A DNA stretch of 52,896 bases from an uncultured Bacteroides sp. (GTDB lineage: Bacteria > Bacteroidota > Bacteroidia > Bacteroidales > Bacteroidaceae): contig CALUJK010000022.1 in the NCBI GenBank assembly GCA_944320945.1, positions 1-52,896 of the forward strand, written 5' to 3'. The position numbers and the translations under genes were made by a program. Numbering within the stretch: position 1 is the stretch's first letter; each line of letters opens with the position of its first letter. Below are positions 15,610 through 23,483 of this stretch, one piece after another. The notes under the pieces were generated by a model that was not told the origin of the DNA, ran no database searches, and saw only the letters and a list, made by a program, of their open reading frames with translations.

Positions 15610-16319
15610 GCTTCACCACGCTCTGTTATGAATAGTTCTGCCTTCCGAATATCCTCAGCATGATCTATATCAATGATTTTGGAAAAAGGATACGCCTGTA
15701 CCCGCAATCCCGCATCCACCAGATATTGTTGAAAACCACGCATACGGCATACACCGGCTTTAATGGCATCCTGCAACAGCGCAAGCACCTGCCTGTTCAT
15801 GCAATAAATGCCGCCGGACACATACCGGGCACCCGGATATGCTTCATTCGCATATCCGGTCACCCGCAGCTGTCCGTCCGTCCTGACGTAAAGCGGCCGT
15901 TCATCATCAATGTAATCCGTCACCGCCATCAGGGCATCACAGGCATCATCGTTGACAAAGGCATGAATGTATGCATCAAATTCTGCTGGGACACATATCG
16001 GATCCACCGTGGTCAGGCAAAACTTCTCTGCCCCTTGCAGATAAGGAACCAGTTCGCAGAAACTGCGGAAAGAGTCAGGCGTACTTTTCACCACCATCTC
16101 CAGTGGTATAGGCAGTGATGTCCGGTGCAGGAACTCACGCACCTCCTGCATCTCCTCATTAATAATAATGCAGACAGATTCCGCATCATTGCGGATAAAA
16201 GCATCAAACAGACGTGCCAACAAAGGCACCCCCCCAACCTTTACCAGAGGTTTGGGCACCCGAACCCCCTCTGATACTAACCGCGAACCTTGTCCTGCAG
16301 CAATCAATGCATACTTCAT
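15606..16319 (-). CDS. Nucleotidyltransferase (GT-A-like), inositol-lipid operon
   Basis: This sugar-phosphate or inositol-phosphate nucleotidyltransferase has the signature AAGQGSRL followed by RVPKPLVKVGGVPLLARL at the N-terminus. TTVDP lies at the catalytic Asp position near residue 105, and FSKIIDIDHAEDIRKAE at the end supplies the second metal-binding Asp residues. These enzymes activate a phosphate-containing substrate with CTP or another NTP. The operon position, between inositol-phosphate synthase and an ATP-grasp plus CDP-alcohol enzyme, suggests it makes or uses an activated inositol or alcohol. The product identity is inference. It is 237 residues long, the usual size. Confidence 0.82.
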   Translation of the reverse strand: MKYALIAAGQGSRLVSEGVRVPKPLVKVGGVPLLARLFDAFIRNDAESVCIIINEEMQEVREFLHRTSLPIPLEMVVKSTPDSFRSFCELVPYLQGAEKFCLTTVDPICVPAEFDAYIHAFVNDDACDALMAVTDYIDDERPLYVRTDGQLRVTGYANEAYPGARYVSGGIYCMNRQVLALLQDAIKAGVCRMRGFQQYLVDAGLRVQAYPFSKIIDIDHAEDIRKAELFITERGEA

Positions 16320-16344
16320 GCGCTTACTCTTTTCGCTTCTTTCA

Positions 16345-17640
16345 TCAATCCAAATAACTCGGAGCCGTTTCGCCCACCATGTTGCGGATGGTTTCCTTCA
16401 CCATACGCCATTGGGTAAACAGGTCGTGTACCGGCTGGTGTTCCAAGTCGTGCATCGGGCTCTTGCAGAAGAAAGAGAGCCAAGTCTGTATGCCACACAT
16501 ACCCGCACGATGTGCCAAGTCACTGAACAGCACCAGGTCGAGGGCAATAGGAGCAGCTAATATGGAGTCGCGGCACAGGAAGTTTACCTTTATCTCCATC
16601 GGATAGCCCATCCATCCAAAGATGTCGATGTTGTCCCATGCCTCCTTGTTATCCTTACGTGGGGGATAATAATTGATGCGTACTTTGTGATATACGTCAC
16701 CATACAGGTCCGGGAACTTTTCCGGTTCCAGAATATTGTCAATCACAGACAGTTTGCTGACCTCTTTCGTCTTGAAATTCTCCGGCTGATCCAGCACTTC
16801 GCCGTCACGATTTCCCAAGATATTGGTAGAGAACCATCCGCTGACGCCCAACATACGTGTCTTGAACATCGGAGCCAGTACGGTTTTCATCAGCGTCTGT
16901 CCGCTCTTGAAGTCCTTACCGGCAATAGGCACATTCATTTGCTTGGCAAACTCCCACATGGCAGGAATGTCCACGCACAGGTTCGGAGCACCCATCACGA
17001 AAGGTGCACCTTCGGCAATGGCCGCATACGCATAGCACATACTGGGAGCGATAACTGCCGTGTTGTTCTCCTTCATGGCCTTTTCCAGCGCGGCAAGCGT
17101 CATGTGTTCTTCGCTCATCGGGAGATAGATTTCGGTACTGGCTGCCCACAACACCACAACGCGGTCGCAGTGATTAGCCACCTTGAAGCTGCGGATGTCC
17201 TCACGCAACTGTTCCACCATGTCCCAACGGGTAGCGCATTGCTTTACGTGCGTACCGTTCAGGCGTTTGGCAAAGTTGTGATCAAAAGCCGCCGTCATGG
17301 GGGAAATGGATTGAAGCTCGTCTTTCACCAGATTCAGGTCTTTTTCCTTCAGCACCTCAGCATAGAGAGCTGCGTCATACGCATTTTCAGGAAACAAATC
17401 CCATCCGCCGAATACGATGTCGTCAAGTTCAGCCAAAGGCACAATATCTTTTATCCGTTTCTCTTCTCCATCCTGCATCCGCATAGTAGCCATTTGCGTT
17501 ATCGATCCGACAGGCTTTTTAAACCCTTTGCGAATAGTTAAAACTCCAGTAATTAATGTAGTGGAAACAGCCCCTCCTACTCCAACGACCAACACGCCAA
17601 GGCGTCCTTGAGCCGGTTTAATGCTTTTGTTTATTATCAT
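16345..17640 (-). CDS. ino1: Myo-inositol-1(3)-phosphate synthase
   Basis: This enzyme converts glucose-6-phosphate to inositol-3-phosphate with NAD. The NAD-binding Rossmann motif GVLVVGVGGAVSTTL is at residues 14-28. Family active-site segments follow: FDHNFAKRLNG, VVVLWAASTE, IAGKDFKSGQT with its Lys, STNILGNRDG and NFLCRDSILAAPIALDL. At 431 residues it matches the bacterial and eukaryotic long form. It heads a five-gene minus-strand operon that includes a nucleotidyltransferase, an ATP-grasp protein, a CDP-alcohol phosphotransferase and a HAD phosphatase. Together these read as a pathway from glucose-6-phosphate to inositol phospholipid, as known in gut Bacteroides. Confidence 0.93.
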   Translation of the reverse strand: MIINKSIKPAQGRLGVLVVGVGGAVSTTLITGVLTIRKGFKKPVGSITQMATMRMQDGEEKRIKDIVPLAELDDIVFGGWDLFPENAYDAALYAEVLKEKDLNLVKDELQSISPMTAAFDHNFAKRLNGTHVKQCATRWDMVEQLREDIRSFKVANHCDRVVVLWAASTEIYLPMSEEHMTLAALEKAMKENNTAVIAPSMCYAYAAIAEGAPFVMGAPNLCVDIPAMWEFAKQMNVPIAGKDFKSGQTLMKTVLAPMFKTRMLGVSGWFSTNILGNRDGEVLDQPENFKTKEVSKLSVIDNILEPEKFPDLYGDVYHKVRINYYPPRKDNKEAWDNIDIFGWMGYPMEIKVNFLCRDSILAAPIALDLVLFSDLAHRAGMCGIQTWLSFFCKSPMHDLEHQPVHDLFTQWRMVKETIRNMVGETAPSYLD

Positions 17641-17666
17641 TATTCTACTCGTTTTTAAAAGTGATG

Positions 17667-17674
17667 CAAAATTA
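17667..17674 (-). promoter_or_regulatory. -7 box of the inositol-lipid operon
   Basis: The minus strand reads TAATTTTG, matching TAnnTTTG, 27 bases before the ino1 start codon. No clear -33 TTTG is seen. Confidence 0.55.
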
Positions 17675-17849
17675 GTGTATTCAGCATAAAAACAGACATC
17701 CTAAATTGCCTAAAAAGCGTGCAATATTACTACGTTTTTACAAAAACCGAATGATTCATTACGCTCATTTTATCGTTTGTTACTAAAGATTAAGAAACGA
17801 CTCGCTACATACGCACCAACTTTGCCGCCTACGTAGTTGTAAAGATTCG

Positions 17850-18173
17850 TTAATGCCGTTTTTTATAAAACCATCCAAAAGAATTTTTTTCACTATCAGG
17901 GTCTGTTTCCACTTTTTTGGAAAACAGTTTGGACGATGTCCATTTCATGAAAGGACCTATCATTATGAATGTAGAAAAAGAAGAAAATTCTTTTTCTGAA
18001 TCTGATTGCACATTCGGACTATCTTCATTTACCAAGTATGACAACGCCACATTAAACTTCAAAGAGATGTGGATAAGATTCTCAACGCTGTAACGACAAC
18101 AAAATGACGATGGCATTATACATCTTCTACACGACACCGTAGTAGAAAGATACTTACAAATTTCTTCCCTTTC
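17850..18173 (-). pseudogene. 5'-truncated XRE-family HTH regulator
   Basis: The open minus-strand frame begins right after a stop at 18174-18176. It reads EICKYLSTTVSC, later RYSVENLIHISLKFNVALSYLVNED. This is the second half of an XRE helix-turn-helix domain, where the recognition part is followed by the phrase 'LIxIsxxFxVslxYLv'. A variable Ser/Lys-rich tail follows. There is no ATG before the HTH portion, and the N-terminal helices are missing. The break coincides with the degenerate copy B of the ~197-bp element. I interpret it as a dead regulator; a GTG at 18137 would only give the tail. Confidence 0.5.
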
Positions 18174-18179
18174 TTATCC

Positions 18180-18330
18180 CGTTTGCTCCAAGTATATATG
18201 GAGCGTGTTCCGAAAGGCTTCCGAATCTGCTCCGAAAGGCTTGCGAGCGCGCTCCGAGTATATTCGGAACAAAGCCCTCTCAGAATGCCTTCTGGAGGGG
18301 GATACCGGTATATGAGCAGAAAGTAACTTT
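18180..18330 (+). repeat. Interspersed ~197-bp element, degenerate copy B (plus orientation)
   Basis: The sequence starts with CGTTTGCTCCAAG and contains GCTCCGAAAGGCTTGCGAG and further CTCCGA units. It then has CAGAATGCCTTCTGGAGG (the distal module of copy A is CAGAACACCTTCTGAGG) and ends near AAAGTAACTTT. The left AT-rich end is not recognisable. It lies between the XRE remnant and the histidine kinase. Confidence 0.6.
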
Positions 18331-18373
18331 TTAAAACAAAGTTTTTTTTTAAAAGACAAAAAGAGAGACTGTA

Positions 18374-19705
18374 TCAGACCGAAGGAAAAGTGATTCTGAA
18401 ACGAGTCAGCCCGTCTGCATAGGTGCGGAGTGAGAAAGTACAATTATGACGGGTCAGCACTTCACGGATAAATACCAGCCCGATGCCTTGTCCGTGGGGT
18501 TTAGTTGAAAAGAACGGACTGAAAAGACGCGCCTCTACCTCCGGCGTGATACCTGCTCCGTTGTCTTCCACTTCTATGGTAGTAGGGGCTTGCGTACATA
18601 CACGAATCCTCCCCTGTGGAGTATCTTCAGCATCTTTCGGACAAGTTTCAATGCTCTCCACGGCATTCTTTATAATGTTCACCAAGACCTGTTCCATCAG
18701 CGCGCCGTCCATGCGTACTGTTTTCAGCTCGTCACAGCACTCCAGTTGTAACAAAATGCCTTTATCCCGACACATTCCCTCCATAAAACGCGTACAGGTA
18801 ACAGCCAGTTCATTTAACGACATCGGTGACAGCGACGGTTCCGGAATCTTCACTACATCAGCAAAACGGGTAATGAAACGGCTCATGGAGTAACAACGCT
18901 CGATGCACACCCGCATCACCTCACACAAATCGTCCATGCCCGGTTCGTCTGCGATGGTTTGCTCTACGGTGTCCAGTGTAGAAGTAATACCGGCCGTCGT
19001 GTTATTCACTTCATGGGCGATCATGCGTATCACCTTCTCATACGCACGCTTTTCCGCCCGCATCACTTCGTCCGTCATCCGTTCAATCAAGTAGAACGGG
19101 TGCTTAAAACCGTGGTCAATAAAAGCCGAATGAGTACATTTATATATATTGGCATCATTCAGTCTTACCACAGCGGTCTCGTCCAGCGGTATATCGGCCA
19201 AGGCTGCAGCCAGCGGAGAATCGACCTGGTTGAGATACCGGCCAGACACATCCTGAACCGTCACCCCCATCATTTTGAGCGCCATCGGATTGACCTGCGA
19301 CATTTCGCGGTCCAGCGTCAGGATGATAACCCCCATGGGCGATGCCTGTATCAACAAATCAAGAAAAAGGTTCTGCTCTCGCAGCCGTAAACGTTCGTTG
19401 CGCAACTGGTCCATCATGCGGTTAAAGATATTCACCAGACGGTCTGCCTCATATTGCCCCACGGGACTCAACCGGCTGCTGAAGTCTTGCTCGCGCAACA
19501 GTTCCATACCGTTGCCGATGGTGTTGAGCGGCTTCACCATCTTTTGATAAAAGATGCAGAGATATATCAAGATAAAGACAATGGCACCGATTACTACATA
19601 ATAATAGTACAGTGACCGTATATCAGTGGTTACCAACCAAAGTAATACACCGCCCAACCCCAGGAGGAATAATACTAAAATAAAAAAGAAGGTCTTAATG
19701 CGCAC
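18374..19705 (-). CDS. Sensor histidine kinase, NtrB-like, with HAMP and PAS regions
   Basis: This inner-membrane sensor has two close transmembrane helices (residues about 5-25 and 33-53), so almost no periplasmic part. A HAMP-like linker (56-108) and a PAS-like region (115-175) follow. The phospho-acceptor is His231 in MIAHEVNNTTAG. ATP-binding boxes are N (NIIKNAVES), G1 (VEDNGAGI) and G2 (HGQGIGL). The architecture and the downstream position relative to a sigma-54 activator match NtrB-type kinases. The start lies 13 bases after the response-regulator stop, so the pair is co-transcribed. The signal is unknown, and the short periplasmic loop suggests an internal or membrane cue. Confidence 0.9.
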   Translation of the reverse strand: MRIKTFFFILVLFLLGLGGVLLWLVTTDIRSLYYYYVVIGAIVFILIYLCIFYQKMVKPLNTIGNGMELLREQDFSSRLSPVGQYEADRLVNIFNRMMDQLRNERLRLREQNLFLDLLIQASPMGVIILTLDREMSQVNPMALKMMGVTVQDVSGRYLNQVDSPLAAALADIPLDETAVVRLNDANIYKCTHSAFIDHGFKHPFYLIERMTDEVMRAEKRAYEKVIRMIAHEVNNTTAGITSTLDTVEQTIADEPGMDDLCEVMRVCIERCYSMSRFITRFADVVKIPEPSLSPMSLNELAVTCTRFMEGMCRDKGILLQLECCDELKTVRMDGALMEQVLVNIIKNAVESIETCPKDAEDTPQGRIRVCTQAPTTIEVEDNGAGITPEVEARLFSPFFSTKPHGQGIGLVFIREVLTRHNCTFSLRTYADGLTRFRITFPSV

Positions 19706-19718
19706 GACGTTGTATGCC

Positions 19719-21083
19719 TTAATTGTTATTGAATGTTATTCCATGTTTTTCCAACCGACGGTAGAGTGCTGCCCGGCTGATGCCCAATGCCACGGCCACT
19801 TGACTAAGGTTTCCTTTGTATTGCTGCAATGCGCGGAGAATGGTCTGTTTTTCGATTTCGTCCAGTGTCATTCCCGCAAAAGAAGTTTTCTCCGAAGCAC
19901 GTACCGTCTCACCCGAATGCTGGTACTGCGCCTCAAAGTCCGACGCATCCAACACCGTTTTTCCGCAAACCAGAATAGTACGTTCCACCAGATTCTTCAG
20001 TTCGCGTATGTTTCCGGGATAGGGCAAACGGGAAAGGAAATTCAAAGCCTCTGCCGAAAATTCGGTATGTGGCAGGCCGTTTACTTCAGCCTGTCGGTCG
20101 GCAAAGTGGCGCGCCAAGAGGGGAATATCATCCCGACGCTCACGCAGAGGGGGCAATTTAACGGTTATCAGATTAATGCGGTAAAACAAATCTTCACGGA
20201 AGGTACGTTCATCCACCATCTTACGCAAATCGGCATTCGTGGCAGAAACGACACGTACGTCGACCTTTCGCGGTCTGCTGTCGCCCAAGACTTCGAAGGT
20301 CTGGTCTTGCAGCACGCGCAACAGCTTAACCTGGCAGGAAAAGTCTAGGTCACCTATTTCATCCAGAAAAATGGTACCCTTATTGGCCAGTTCAAAACGT
20401 CCTACACGGTCGGCTGTAGCATCGGTAAAGGCACCTTTCTTATGGCCAAACATCTCGCTCTCGAACAGGCTTTGGGAGATACCTCCTAAATTCACCTTGA
20501 CAAACGGCTGCTTAGCACGCTTACTGTTGATGTGTACCGCTTCGGCTATCAGTTCCTTGCCGGTACCACTTTCACCGGTAATAAGTACAGAAGCATTGGT
20601 AGGAGCAATGCGCGCAATGGTATTCAGGACTTCCGTCAGTTCGCGCGACTTGCCAATGATGTGACTTCGGTTCAACGTCCCCACCGATTCATTCACTACC
20701 GCCTCTCTGGCCACAGAGGTCAGTTGAAGGGCAGTCTCTATGCGCTGTAATAAAGCGGCATTGTTCCACGGCTTGGTTATAAAGTCGAATGCACCGGCCT
20801 GCATTCCTTGTACGGCTAGCTGAATACTTCCCCATGCTGTCATCAGAATAACCGGTACGTCGGGGCGGAACAGTTTTACCTGTTTGAGCAGTATCAGCCC
20901 TTCTTCTCCCGTAGTAGAGAGTGTGAAGTTCATATCCATCAGCATCAGTTCGGGAGACTCGCTACGCACCACTTCCATCGCTTCCCGCGGACCGGAAGCA
21001 GTCTTTACCTCATAACCGGCGCGTTTCAACATAAAGCTCAAGGAGGAGCGCACAGCACTATCATCATCTATTACCAATATCAT
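19719..21083 (-). CDS. Sigma-54-dependent response regulator, NtrC family
   Basis: The receiver domain (residues 1-120) has Asp6/Asp7, the phospho-acceptor Asp50 in LMLMDMNF, and Lys104 in FITKPW. The AAA+ domain shows Walker A GESGTGKE (170-177), the sigma-54 contact loop GAFTDA (217-222; most NtrC-like proteins have GAFTGA), Walker B FLDEIG (239-244) and the sensor-like NATNADLRK/PLRERRDDIP region. A Fis-type HTH ends the protein (LSQVAVALGISRAALYRRL). It activates sigma-54 promoters when phosphorylated by the kinase encoded just downstream. Target genes are not identifiable here. Confidence 0.92.
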   Translation of the reverse strand: MILVIDDDSAVRSSLSFMLKRAGYEVKTASGPREAMEVVRSESPELMLMDMNFTLSTTGEEGLILLKQVKLFRPDVPVILMTAWGSIQLAVQGMQAGAFDFITKPWNNAALLQRIETALQLTSVAREAVVNESVGTLNRSHIIGKSRELTEVLNTIARIAPTNASVLITGESGTGKELIAEAVHINSKRAKQPFVKVNLGGISQSLFESEMFGHKKGAFTDATADRVGRFELANKGTIFLDEIGDLDFSCQVKLLRVLQDQTFEVLGDSRPRKVDVRVVSATNADLRKMVDERTFREDLFYRINLITVKLPPLRERRDDIPLLARHFADRQAEVNGLPHTEFSAEALNFLSRLPYPGNIRELKNLVERTILVCGKTVLDASDFEAQYQHSGETVRASEKTSFAGMTLDEIEKQTILRALQQYKGNLSQVAVALGISRAALYRRLEKHGITFNNN

Positions 21084-21128
21084 AATCTTCTGCTTGTTAT
21101 ATTCTTCTGTACTTAATTAATTGACGGA

Positions 21129-21136
21129 CAAAGATA
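21129..21136 (-). promoter_or_regulatory. -7 box of the two-component operon
   Basis: The minus strand reads TATCTTTG, 45 bases before the response-regulator start. The match to TAnnTTTG is exact; no -33 TTTG is visible. Confidence 0.5.
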
Positions 21137-21242
21137 GCGAATATACAAAGGGAAGTACGAACGTTCCACAAAAAAATAGCCGGAATCAATAAAAAGGAGC
21201 AAAAAAAGAGAAAGGAAGTTGACAGACGAAACGTATAGACAT

Positions 21243-21302
21243 AAAAAAAGGGCTCCGCTGAGCCCAACCTTTGTTAACCTTAAATCTAATACTATGAAAA
21301 AC
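21243..21302 (-). ncRNA. Small RNA candidate with own promoter and terminator
   Basis: On the minus strand an exact TATCTTTG box (21309-21316) has ATTG 18 bases further upstream. About 60 bases downstream a compact hairpin GGGCTC-AGCG-GAGCCC runs straight into seven T residues (21243-21249). The predicted transcript of roughly 60 bases lies between the two-component operon and miaA and encodes no obvious peptide. On the opposite strand the same DNA can encode an 11-residue peptide (MKNTLQRYGLP, 21294-21329), so strand assignment is not certain. No Rfam family can be assigned by eye. Confidence 0.45.
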
Positions 21303-21308
21303 ACATTG

Positions 21309-21338
21309 CAAAGATACGGACTTCCCTGAAACTTGCAA
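21309..21338 (-). promoter_or_regulatory. Promoter of the small RNA candidate
   Basis: The minus strand reads ATTG (21335-21338), an 18-base spacer, then TATCTTTG (21309-21316), close to the Bacteroides consensus. Confidence 0.45.
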
Positions 21339-21412
21339 TAGAATGGGGTAAGAAAAGTATGTTTTATAACATCGTTTAAGTAAAACATATCCGTTTTTCA
21401 CGTCCATTTTCA

Positions 21413-21420
21413 TAACTTTG
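21413..21420 (+). promoter_or_regulatory. -7 box of miaA
   Basis: TAACTTTG matches TAnnTTTG and lies 26 bases before the miaA start. The expected -33 region is T-rich without a clean TTTG. Confidence 0.55.
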
Positions 21421-21446
21421 CCGCATATCCATATAATTTAAGAATT

Positions 21447-22370
21447 ATGCCAAACTATGACTTAATCACCATATTGGGTCCGACAGCCTCGGGCAAAACG
21501 ACACTGGCCACCGCACTGGCTGCTGAACTGGGAGCAGAAATCATCAGTGCTGATTCACGACAGATTTACCGGGAAATGAATCTAGGCACAGGAAAAGACC
21601 TGAGCGAATATACCGTGAACGGTCATCCGGTGCCTTACCACCTGATAGACATTGCAGAACCGGGATATAAATATAATGTATTCGAATATCAGCGCGACTT
21701 CCTGAAAGCGTATGAAGACATCCGTAGCCGTGGATTATGCCCCATCTTGTGTGGCGGCACCGGCATGTATCTTGAATCGGTGCTGAAAGGATACAAGTTA
21801 TTGCCTGTCCCCGAGAACCCGGCTCTGCGCGCCAGACTGGCCGGAAAAACACTGGAGGAACTGACGGACATTCTGCGCACCTATAAGGAACTGCACAACA
21901 CCACCGATGTGGATACAGCCAAACGTGCCATACGCGCCATCGAAATAGAGGAGTACTATACCCACACACCGGTGGACGAACGGACATTTCCCAGGCTGAA
22001 GAGCCTCATCATCGGCATCGACATTGACCGGGAACTGCGCCGGCACAAGATTTCCCGACGGTTGCGCCAACGCTTGGACGAAGGGATGCTGGACGAGGTG
22101 CGCCGGTTGCTGCAACGGGGCATCCCTCCGGAGGACCTCATCTACTACGGACTGGAATACAAATACCTGACGCTGCACCTCATCGGGCAACTGAATTATG
22201 ATGAAATGGTGCGCCAACTGGAAATTGCCATCCACCAGTTTGCCAAACGGCAGATGACTTGGTTCCGGGGCATGGAACGGCGCGGATTCACCATACACTG
22301 GCTCGACGCACAACTGCCTACCGAAGAAAAGATTACCATCATCAGGAAGAAACTCAAAGAGAATTTGTAA
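21447..22370 (+). CDS. miaA: tRNA dimethylallyltransferase
   Basis: MiaA transfers a dimethylallyl group to A37 of tRNAs that read UNN codons. The P-loop is GPTASGKT at residues 11-18. The tRNA and substrate motifs ADSRQIYREM and CGGTGMYLESVL are present, and FAKRQMTWFRG near the C-terminus is a family hallmark. At 307 residues it is full length. A diacylglycerol-kinase-like gene begins 26 bases downstream in the same direction. A TAACTTTG box lies upstream, so this is probably the head of a two-gene unit. Confidence 0.94.
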   Translation: MPNYDLITILGPTASGKTTLATALAAELGAEIISADSRQIYREMNLGTGKDLSEYTVNGHPVPYHLIDIAEPGYKYNVFEYQRDFLKAYEDIRSRGLCPILCGGTGMYLESVLKGYKLLPVPENPALRARLAGKTLEELTDILRTYKELHNTTDVDTAKRAIRAIEIEEYYTHTPVDERTFPRLKSLIIGIDIDRELRRHKISRRLRQRLDEGMLDEVRRLLQRGIPPEDLIYYGLEYKYLTLHLIGQLNYDEMVRQLEIAIHQFAKRQMTWFRGMERRGFTIHWLDAQLPTEEKITIIRKKLKENL

Positions 22371-22396
22371 CTTTGGCTCAAAATAACAACAAGGCT

Positions 22397-23323
22397 ATGA
22401 GCGTAAAACCCGAAAAATGGGGGGTGATATACAACCCCAAGGCCGGCAAACGGAAGGTGCAAAAACGGTGGAAAGAAATCAAAGAATATATGGACAGCCG
22501 GGGCGTGGCTTACGACTACGTGCAGTCCGAAGGTTTCGGGTCAGTAGAACGACTGACTGGCATCCTTGCCAACAACGGATACCGTACCATTGTCATTGTG
22601 GGGGGTGACGGCGCACTGAACGATGCCATCAACGGCATTATGCACTCAAGTGCCGAACAGAAAGAGGAGATTGCCATCGGTATCATTCCCAACGGCATCG
22701 GAAACGACTTTGCCAACTATTGGGAAATGAGTCAGGAGTATAAAGAGGCGGTAGATTGCATCATTCAAGGACGCCGCCGCAAGATAGATGTGGGCACCTG
22801 CTACTACTACGACGGGAAACAACACATCACACGCTACTTTCTCAATGCAATCAACATCGGACTGGGAGCACGTATCGTGAAAATCACTGATCAGTGCAAA
22901 CGCTTTTGGGGCGTGAAATTCCTGTCTTACTTCATGGCGCTGCTTTCGCTTATCTTCGAACGCAAGCTGCACCGCATGCATCTCAAGATTAACGGAGAGC
23001 ACATACGGGGACGCATCATGACCGTTTGCATCGGCAGTGCCTGGGGGTACGGGCAGGCACCGAGTGCAGTACCTTACAACGGATGGCTGGACGTTTCGGT
23101 CATCTATCGTCCCGAATTGCTTCAACTGCTTTCCGGATTGTGGATGCTGATACAGGGGCGCATTCTTAACCACAAAGTGGTACGCGCATACCGGACACAA
23201 CACGTCAAAGTGCTGCGTGCACGAAATGCAGCGGTGGACTTGGACGGACGCATTTTAGACCGGCACTTCCCTTTGGAAATCGGTATCGAGCATGAAGCAA
23301 TCACGCTGATTATACCGAATTAA
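22397..23323 (+). CDS. Diacylglycerol kinase-family lipid kinase
   Basis: The 308-residue product has the DAGK catalytic fold: GVIYNPKAGKRK at the N-terminus, the nucleotide loop VGGDGALNDAINGI, and the substrate-side motif IIPNGIGNDFANYW. The C-terminal domain includes DVSVIYRPELL and ends with the family's VDLDGRI segment. Such enzymes phosphorylate diacylglycerol or related lipids at the membrane; some use sphingoid or other lipid substrates, relevant to sphingolipid-making Bacteroides. I chose the ATG at 22397, because the 46 residues that an upstream start would add overlap miaA and lack homology-like features. It is likely co-transcribed with miaA. Confidence 0.88.
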   Translation: MSVKPEKWGVIYNPKAGKRKVQKRWKEIKEYMDSRGVAYDYVQSEGFGSVERLTGILANNGYRTIVIVGGDGALNDAINGIMHSSAEQKEEIAIGIIPNGIGNDFANYWEMSQEYKEAVDCIIQGRRRKIDVGTCYYYDGKQHITRYFLNAINIGLGARIVKITDQCKRFWGVKFLSYFMALLSLIFERKLHRMHLKINGEHIRGRIMTVCIGSAWGYGQAPSAVPYNGWLDVSVIYRPELLQLLSGLWMLIQGRILNHKVVRAYRTQHVKVLRARNAAVDLDGRILDRHFPLEIGIEHEAITLIIPN

Positions 23324-23483
23324 CTTGATATACTCCTTTTCCAAAGGCTTTTAACAAGCTAAAAAGTGATTCTAAAATAACAAATCACAAATTATCGTGC
23401 AGAAAAACGAAAACTTTTGTGACTATAGCCCCTCTTTTACGACTGATTAAACGAAACAAAAAAACTATTCAACTTTATACGAC

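Noticed and set aside
16687-17541. 284-codon frame antisense to inositol-phosphate synthase
   Set aside because: Typical shadow of a real gene in the opposite frame.
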